Program-made: the position numbers and the translations under genes
Origin: Nitrososphaeraceae archaeon
GTDB taxonomy: Archaea; Thermoproteota; Nitrososphaeria; Nitrososphaerales; Nitrososphaeraceae
Reading direction: 5' to 3'
DNA: 5,079 bases
NCBI GenBank assembly: GCA_025922715.1
Contig: JAICHH010000129.1
Location: forward strand, 1 to 5,079
The notes under the pieces: generated by a model
What the model saw: the letters and a program-made list of their open reading frames with translations, nothing else
Told to the model about the DNA's origin: nothing
Databases searched by the model: none
Part shown: piece after piece, positions 1-3,825 of the stretch
Position numbering within the stretch: position 1 is the first letter of the stretch
Layout of the letters: every line of letters starts with the position of its first letter

Positions 1-19
1 ACTTACTAATACTTTAACC

Positions 20-27
20 TTTTTTTT
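20..27 (+). terminator. oligo-T run, possible terminator of an upstream gene
   Basis: Eight consecutive T, followed by another T-rich stretch, lie near the left edge. Archaeal RNA polymerase can terminate at oligo-T on the non-template strand without a hairpin, so this could end a + strand gene lying left of the window. No such gene is visible, so the call is weak. Confidence 0.25.
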
Positions 28-182
28 ATTTTAATACTAGTGTATGGTACATTATAATGAAATGGATAAACTGATATTCAACTCTATTATTTTAATTTGA
101 TTTTCCAAATAAATTAAAGATTAAAAAATTATGCAAAAGTTCATTATCTCTGGCTTCTAATGCTTAATAAAAAGAAAAACTT

Positions 183-203
183 TGTTAAATACTATTATTA
201 ACA
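183..203. promoter_or_regulatory. inverted repeat overlapping the TATA-like box
   Basis: TGTTAA at 183-188 and TTAACA at 198-203 are exact reverse complements separated by 9 bases. The pair overlaps and flanks the putative TATA box, so a dimeric regulator bound here would block transcription initiation. It may be an operator, but the arms are short and the local sequence is AT-rich. Confidence 0.3.
185..192 (+). promoter_or_regulatory. TATA-like box for the TPP enzyme gene
   Basis: TTAAATAC sits after an A-rich, BRE-like stretch (AAGAAAAAC). Its centre is about 28 bases before the ATG at 217, the spacing expected for an archaeal leaderless or near-leaderless transcript. There is no purine-rich ribosome binding site between it and the ATG, which fits a leaderless message. 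The AT-rich background makes chance matches common. Confidence 0.4.
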
Positions 204-216
204 TTTATTATCAATC

Positions 217-2103
217 ATGAATGGTGAATACAAGGATCTAAAAACAGCTGATATTGTAGCTGAAGCATTAATTGATTGGAAGGTTGATGTGGTTTTTGGT
301 ATACCAGGAGATGGAATTAATGGATTTATTGAAGCCTTAAGAGTTAGACAAGATAAAATAAAGTTTGTCCTTGTAAGACATGAAGAATCAGCGGCTCTTA
401 TGTCCTGTGCGTATGCTAAATATACAGGGAAGATAGGTGTATGTGTAGCAACTTCTGGTCCTGGAGCAATTCATCTCTTAAATGGTCTATATGATGCTAA
501 AGCTGATAATGTTCCAGTGATTGCCATTACTGGTAGCACTTTTTCGGATTTAATGAATTCTAGTTTTCTTCAAGACGTAAAACTATTACACCTTTTTTCA
601 GATGTGGCATCATACAATACAATGATCCATGTTCCCGAGCAAGCTGAGATGGCAGTAGATATTGCATGTAGAACATGTCTTGCGCGCAAGGGTGTTGGTC
701 ACATAAATATCCCTATAGATGTTCAGGAGAAAAAGCTTAAAGGCAATTATTCCAAACATAAGGTTCCAGGTCATACATCAGATATTTTCGATTCTTTTGC
801 ACTACCAGATAAAAAATTAATAGAAAAAGCAGCTAAAATACTCAATACAGGTAACAAAATTGTAATATTGGTGGGACAAGGTGCATTAAATGCCTCTAGA
901 GAAGTATTGGCAGTAGCACAAAAATTAAATGCACCAATAATCAAAGCACTACTTGGAAAAGCAGTTGTTCCCGATGATCATCCATTAAATCTAGGTGGGT
1001 TGGGAATGCTTGGAACAGAACCAGCAAGTGAGGCTATGCGTGAAACTGATACGTTACTTATGATTGGAACATCATTTCCATATATGGAATATCTTCCTAA
1101 ACCAGGTCAGGCAAAAGGAATTCAGATTGATATGAAGCCCGAAAAAATTGGACTGAGATATCCTGTGGAGACAGGATTGGTTGGGGACTCAAAAACGGTT
1201 TTGTCAGAATTACTTCCCTTATTAAAAGACAGAACACCTAAAAATAATATAAAAAACAATTTGAAAAATCATTATAAAAATAGTAAAATAGATATTTCTA
1301 CGATAAGTTTGGAATTCTTACAATCTATGCAAAAATCTATGGAAAAATGGAAGGCAATTATGAAAGAGCAAAGCAGTAGAGAAGATATTCCAATCAAACC
1401 TCAAGTTATTGCAAATGCAGTCTCAGAAGAATTGGAAGAGAATGCAATTGTATCAGTAGATAGCGGCAATAATACTGTTTGGGCTGCGCGTTTCCTGAAA
1501 ATGAGAAAAGGAATGAAATTTTCAGTTTCTGGTAATTTGGCAACAATGGCATGTGGTTTACCTTATGCAATAGCTGGAAAGATTGCCTTTCCTGATAGAC
1601 AGTCCATAGCATTTGTAGGTGATGGCGGGTTCACAATGTTAATGGGAGAATTTGCTACAGCAGTTCAGTACAAATTACCTATTAAAATTATAATTTTGAA
1701 GAATAACCTCTTAGGAATGATAAGATGGGAACAAATGGCATTCCTCGGAAATCCTGAATATGCCGTCGAATTTACACCTATAGATTATGCAAAATTTGCA
1801 GAGGCGAGTGGAGGTAAAGGATATACTATAAAAAAAATAGAGGAGGTAAAATCTGTAATTGGTAGGGCAATGAATGAAGAAAATGAAATACCTACCATTG
1901 TTGAAGCATATATAGACCCATTTGAACTTCCTTTACCACCAAAAATAAATATGGAATTTCCAACTCATATTGCGGAATCATTTTTGAGAGGACAGCCATA
2001 TACAATGGAAATAGGTACATCACTAGCTATGGACCATGTTCCTGAAAGATATAAGAGATTTCAGTCGTATTTAAAACAAAAGCAAAGGAAGGATAAAATT
2101 TAA
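217..2103 (+). CDS. Thiamine-diphosphate-dependent enzyme, pyruvate oxidase (PoxB)-like
   Basis: This 628-residue protein belongs to the pyruvate oxidase/acetolactate synthase superfamily. The closest resemblance recalled is to PoxB-type pyruvate:quinone oxidoreductases, which decarboxylate pyruvate to acetate and CO2 using ThDP and FAD. Three domains are visible. The pyrimidine-binding domain (about 7-175) has GIPGDGINGF at 28-37 and RHEESAA at 54-60, where Glu56 matches the catalytic Glu50 of E. coli PoxB. The central, probably FAD-binding, domain (about 200-337) has GTSFPYMEYLP and QIDMKPEKIG, both close to PoxB. The diphosphate-binding domain (about 396-565) has the Mg/ThDP motif from Gly468-Asp469-Gly470 to Asn496-Asn497. 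A Lys/Asn-rich linker covers about 338-392. The C-terminal tail (566-628) contains PLPPKI and HIAESFLRG and does not resemble the membrane-binding helix of E. coli PoxB. There is no signal peptide, so it is probably cytoplasmic. The start is supported by the TATA spacing and by the conserved domain beginning at about residue 8. Substrate and electron acceptor are not proven; another 2-oxo acid or a lyase reaction is possible. Confidence 0.9.
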   Translation: MNGEYKDLKTADIVAEALIDWKVDVVFGIPGDGINGFIEALRVRQDKIKFVLVRHEESAALMSCAYAKYTGKIGVCVATSGPGAIHLLNGLYDAKADNVPVIAITGSTFSDLMNSSFLQDVKLLHLFSDVASYNTMIHVPEQAEMAVDIACRTCLARKGVGHINIPIDVQEKKLKGNYSKHKVPGHTSDIFDSFALPDKKLIEKAAKILNTGNKIVILVGQGALNASREVLAVAQKLNAPIIKALLGKAVVPDDHPLNLGGLGMLGTEPASEAMRETDTLLMIGTSFPYMEYLPKPGQAKGIQIDMKPEKIGLRYPVETGLVGDSKTVLSELLPLLKDRTPKNNIKNNLKNHYKNSKIDISTISLEFLQSMQKSMEKWKAIMKEQSSREDIPIKPQVIANAVSEELEENAIVSVDSGNNTVWAARFLKMRKGMKFSVSGNLATMACGLPYAIAGKIAFPDRQSIAFVGDGGFTMLMGEFATAVQYKLPIKIIILKNNLLGMIRWEQMAFLGNPEYAVEFTPIDYAKFAEASGGKGYTIKKIEEVKSVIGRAMNEENEIPTIVEAYIDPFELPLPPKINMEFPTHIAESFLRGQPYTMEIGTSLAMDHVPERYKRFQSYLKQKQRKDKI

Positions 2104-2191
2104 ATGAATCCCTCCAAGAAAAATGATATTAAAATTTCTTAATTTTTTATGTTCTCATCACATTAAAATTTAATTATTAAAGGATTCATTT
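2102..2191. repeat. 10-bp perfect inverted repeat with a 70-base spacer
   Basis: AAATGAATCC at 2102-2111, overlapping the stop codon of the TPP enzyme gene, is the exact reverse complement of GGATTCATTT at 2182-2191. The arms enclose the T-run terminator and two copies of ATTAAAATTT (2128-2137 and 2162-2171). It could close a 3'-UTR stem in read-through RNA, or be chance. Confidence 0.35.
2143..2148 (+). terminator. oligo-T terminator of the TPP enzyme gene
   Basis: Six consecutive T in a T-rich context, 40 bases after the stop codon, is the usual archaeal termination signal. No strong hairpin immediately precedes it. Confidence 0.4.
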
Positions 2192-2375
2192 CAAATTATG
2201 CTAGGCGCTTATTAAGTGTGTAAAGTAATAATGAAAATATATGGAGAAATAGAGATAATTACCTGGAGTTCATTGTATAGATAGTAGGAAAGATAGTAAC
2301 TTCCGATGTTGATAGAAAATCACCAAACGTCAAATAAAATTAACTATTTTAATAAGATAGAACATTATTTTTAGC

Positions 2376-2389
2376 AACAATATATTGTT
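2376..2389. promoter_or_regulatory. 14-base perfect palindrome upstream of the ferredoxin gene
   Basis: AACAATATATTGTT is identical to its own reverse complement and ends about 45 bases before the putative TATA box of the ferredoxin gene. The shape suits a site for a homodimeric helix-turn-helix regulator. In DNA this AT-rich, a palindrome of this length is expected about once per few kilobases by chance, so position rather than rarity is the argument. Confidence 0.3.
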
Positions 2390-2410
2390 TAATAAATTCA
2401 TCTACTATTA

Positions 2411-2425
2411 ATTGAGAACGTCAAT
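2411..2425. promoter_or_regulatory. short inverted repeat just upstream of the ferredoxin TATA-like box
   Basis: ATTGA and TCAAT are complementary arms around a 5-base spacer (GAACG). The right arm overlaps AACGTCAA at 2417-2424, which also occurs at 2326-2333. The position directly upstream of the TATA/BRE region suits an activator or repressor site, but the arms are only 5 bases. Confidence 0.25.
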
Positions 2426-2434
2426 CCCTAACAC

Positions 2435-2442
2435 TTTTAAGA
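2435..2442 (+). promoter_or_regulatory. TATA-like box that favours the 2463 start of the ferredoxin gene
   Basis: TTTTAAGA is centred about 25 bases before the ATG at 2463, so a leaderless transcript would begin at that ATG and would exclude the upstream in-frame ATG at 2451. A weaker alternative box, CTATTAAT at 2405-2412, would give a transcript containing both ATGs. No Shine-Dalgarno sequence precedes either ATG. Confidence 0.35.
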
Positions 2443-2462
2443 AATAGATAATGAGTATATTT

Positions 2463-2960
2463 ATGCCAATAGATCCAGCATTTCCCAAAAATCACAAAGT
2501 TATAGGTAAGCATAAAAATGAAGATGGTCGATTTCACTTTGTATGGGGTCCGGGACGATCTGATGCCGAGTCCTCATCAAACGATCAAGTTCAAGAATCA
2601 TACAAAACTAGAGGAGAAGAATATGTACCTTTAGGAGTCCATGGTACTTTCGTTGGGGTAGATTGGGACTCGTGTATTGCAGATGGAGCATGTATAGAGG
2701 CGTGTCCTGTACAAGTATTCCAGTGGTACAGAAGTGAACATGATATACCCGCAGTAGAAATGACAAATGTTACAAGTGCAGGCATAGGTGAAAATCATGA
2801 TCGGGAAGGAAGAAAAGACTATACTGATAAATCAGATCCAGTAAGAGAACATGATTGTATCTGGTGTATGGCTTGTGTAACGGTCTGTCCAACTCAAGCA
2901 ATAAAGGTAGACGAAGCTAATCTAGATGTACATAAAAAAACAGCCGAGACAACCAGTTAA
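2463..2960 (+). CDS. zfx: Zinc-containing dicluster ferredoxin
   Basis: A 165-residue soluble electron carrier of the archaeal zinc-containing ferredoxin family, best known from Sulfolobus, where it accepts electrons from 2-oxoacid:ferredoxin oxidoreductases. The N terminus (MPIDPAFPKNHKVIGKH) and VHGTFVGVDWD at 59-69 match the Sulfolobus protein. Cluster I ligands are Cys71, Cys77 and the distant Cys142, in the pattern C-x2-D-x2-C-x3-C-P with Asp74 replacing the usual second Cys, typical of a [3Fe-4S] or convertible cluster. Cluster II is Cys132, Cys135 and Cys138 with Cys81, expected to be [4Fe-4S]. Likely zinc ligands are His17, His25, His60 and Asp125. The protein is longer than the roughly 103-residue Sulfolobus form, with extra residues at about 31-56 and between the cluster motifs (about 88-122). 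The start at 2463 is chosen because it aligns with the Sulfolobus N terminus and fits the TATA spacing; the ATG at 2451 would add MSIF. The gene appears monocistronic. Confidence 0.93.
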   Translation: MPIDPAFPKNHKVIGKHKNEDGRFHFVWGPGRSDAESSSNDQVQESYKTRGEEYVPLGVHGTFVGVDWDSCIADGACIEACPVQVFQWYRSEHDIPAVEMTNVTSAGIGENHDREGRKDYTDKSDPVREHDCIWCMACVTVCPTQAIKVDEANLDVHKKTAETTS

Positions 2961-2987
2961 AATCTCCCCAACTTTAGAGATTATTTT
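2961..2987 (+). terminator. hairpin plus T-rich tail after the ferredoxin gene
   Basis: AATCTC (2961-2966) pairs with GAGATT (2977-2982) across a 10-base loop, starting directly after the stop codon, and is followed by TTATTTT. The stem is short, but the position and T-rich tail fit a terminator. Confidence 0.4.
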
Positions 2988-3130
2988 CGATAAAATTGTT
3001 ATATTCATTTAAAGAGTTGAACTTGTATATAATTCGCTTCGTCCATTTACTCATTTACCTAAATATTATGAAATTATATAGAAATAGTAATATATAAAAA
3101 ATGAAAAAAAGAAGTATATCATCACATAAA

Positions 3131-3138
3131 ATTATAAT
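3131..3138 (+). promoter_or_regulatory. TATA-like box for the small Cse60-like gene
   Basis: ATTATAAT is centred about 25 bases before the ATG at 3160, the leaderless spacing also seen for the other + strand genes. TATATAAA at 3091-3098 is a better TATA match and would give a transcript with a leader of about 40 bases. The region is almost all A and T, so neither is certain. Confidence 0.3.
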
Positions 3139-3159
3139 AATTATCAAAATTCTAAAAAA

Positions 3160-3534
3160 ATGTCAGAAAAAATTCGTAAACAACAATCAACATTATTAAT
3201 AAGGAAGCGAAAATATTTAGAAATGACTGATGCAAAAAAAGAGATTAGAATTAGAATTAAATCCTTTCAAACAGAATTATTTGATGAATTGATTGATCAA
3301 GTAAATATCTGGTTAAGTTACAAGCAAGACAAAACCAGGAATACATTTGAATATATAGATATGAAATATTATTGTAAAGAATCTCTAACTTCAGGTAATG
3401 ACTTGAAATATTCTGCAATAGTAATTTATAAAGACTCCCAAGACAATTTAACTAAAGAAGAAGCAGAGAAAAGTAATACAACAAATGATGAAGAGTTTAT
3501 TGCAGAAAAAAAGAAATTAGAATATCGGAAATAA
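3160..3534 (+). CDS. Small protein with a Cse60-like domain
   Basis: A 124-residue protein of unknown function. Residues about 28-93 read like the small family named after Bacillus Cse60, a sporulation-stage protein of unknown biochemical role. The pattern is a strand IRIKSF (31-36), a helix containing ELIDQVNIWL (43-52), a strand with YIDMKYY (65-71), and a final strand DLKYSAIVIYKD (81-92). The family pattern as recalled is K-x-F, then N-x-F/W-L, then IDIKY, then SAxxIY. The first 21 residues are basic and the last 30 are charged and low in complexity; both are probably disordered. There is no signal peptide or membrane segment. The start is uncertain: Met22 (ATG at 3223) lies just before the conserved domain and has its own TATA-like sequence (TTATTAAT, 3193-3200), whereas 3160 has the box at 3131-3138. 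It is separated from the ferredoxin gene by about 200 bases and likely transcribed alone. Coding status is well supported; the family link is from memory. Confidence 0.75.
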   Translation: MSEKIRKQQSTLLIRKRKYLEMTDAKKEIRIRIKSFQTELFDELIDQVNIWLSYKQDKTRNTFEYIDMKYYCKESLTSGNDLKYSAIVIYKDSQDNLTKEEAEKSNTTNDEEFIAEKKKLEYRK

Positions 3535-3540
3535 AATAGT

Positions 3541-3559
3541 TGATAATAAAGGATTATCA
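3541..3559. terminator. small hairpin after the Cse60-like gene
   Basis: TGATAAT (3541-3547) pairs with ATTATCA (3553-3559) around a 5-base loop (AAAGG), six bases after the stop codon. No T-run follows on the + strand, so this is at most a 3'-end stabilising stem or weak terminator. Confidence 0.3.
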
Positions 3560-3801
3560 GAATTGTAAAAAATAGTTAGTTAGTTTAAAAAACATCTTAG
3601 AACACCTAAATTGATATGGTATTATGTATAAAATTCTGTAGGTATGTATTATTTTAAATATTATTAATTAAAATACTAATAATAAATCGACCAACAAAAT
3701 AATATCATATTTATTTTCCCTATCACAAAATTTGATTTAATAATATTGACTTTAAAAGGTCTTTACTTGGTTACATAATAAGACTTTAATGCATAATTAG
3801 C

Positions 3802-3825
3802 AAAAAGATAGAAGAAGGTAAAAAA
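3802..3825 (-). terminator. pyrimidine-rich terminator of the FixCX gene
   Basis: Read on the - strand, the 24 bases directly after the stop codon are almost all T and C, with two runs of five T (3821-3825 and 3802-3806). This is the kind of T-rich tract at which archaeal polymerase stops without a hairpin. Confidence 0.4.

Larger units (their letters stand above)
1..216. other. AT-rich non-coding region at left edge
   Basis: No credible gene is visible on either strand. The only open frames are very short, such as an 18-codon frame from the ATG at 44. The region holds a run of eight T at 20-27 and, at its right end, the likely promoter of the thiamine-diphosphate enzyme gene. No tRNA-like or other structured RNA was recognised by eye. 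Confidence 0.6.
2104..2462. other. long intergenic region, regulatory rather than coding
   Basis: No supportable gene lies here. The open frames are tiny, for example 17 codons from the ATG at 2231 and 22 codons from the ATG at 2306. They have no promoter support and no recognisable product. The left part carries 3' signals of the upstream gene. The right part carries repeats that could regulate the ferredoxin gene: two copies of AGATAGTA (2279-2286, 2291-2298), two copies of AACGTCAA (2326-2333, 2417-2424), a 14-base palindrome (2376-2389) and a short inverted repeat (2411-2425). Confidence 0.5.
3535..3825. other. AT-rich gap between convergent genes
   Basis: The gap separates the + strand Cse60-like gene from the - strand FixCX gene, so only 3' ends are expected here. 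No gene, tRNA-like cloverleaf or repeat array is visible. It contains the small hairpin at 3541-3559, an AT-only inverted repeat (3659-3666 with 3677-3684) of doubtful meaning, and the T-rich end signal of the FixCX gene. Confidence 0.5.

Noticed and set aside
1406..1612. 68-residue open frame on the - strand within the TPP enzyme gene
   Set aside because: It lies opposite a conserved coding stretch with clear domain motifs, has no recognisable product and no promoter; it is an antisense shadow.
2279..2298. Two AGATAGTA copies with a 12-base period, considered as a tandem repeat or CRISPR-like unit
   Set aside because: There are only two copies of 8 bases, with no further units; too little to call a repeat array.
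2231..2374. Short frames of 17 codons (2231) and 22 codons (2306) in the intergenic region
   Set aside because: They are too short, with no ribosome binding site, no clear promoter and no recognisable product; their lengths fit chance.
2104..2462. Possible small RNA or riboswitch in the long intergenic region
   Set aside because: No GC-rich stems, known aptamer-like core or T-run ending a compact fold was seen; the content is better explained by 3' and promoter signals.
2591..2785. 64-residue open frame on the - strand within the ferredoxin gene
   Set aside because: It is opposite the conserved cysteine motifs of the ferredoxin; its sequence reflects antisense reading of those codons.
3101..3199. 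32-codon frame from the ATG at 3101 overlapping the start of the Cse60-like gene
   Set aside because: It is composed almost entirely of Lys, Ile and Asn codons expected from AT-rich DNA, overlaps a better supported gene in another frame and shows no conserved pattern.
3659..3684. 8-bp inverted repeat TATTATTA / TAATAATA between the convergent genes
   Set aside because: It is made only of A and T in a strongly AT-rich gap, so chance pairing is likely and the stem would be weak.
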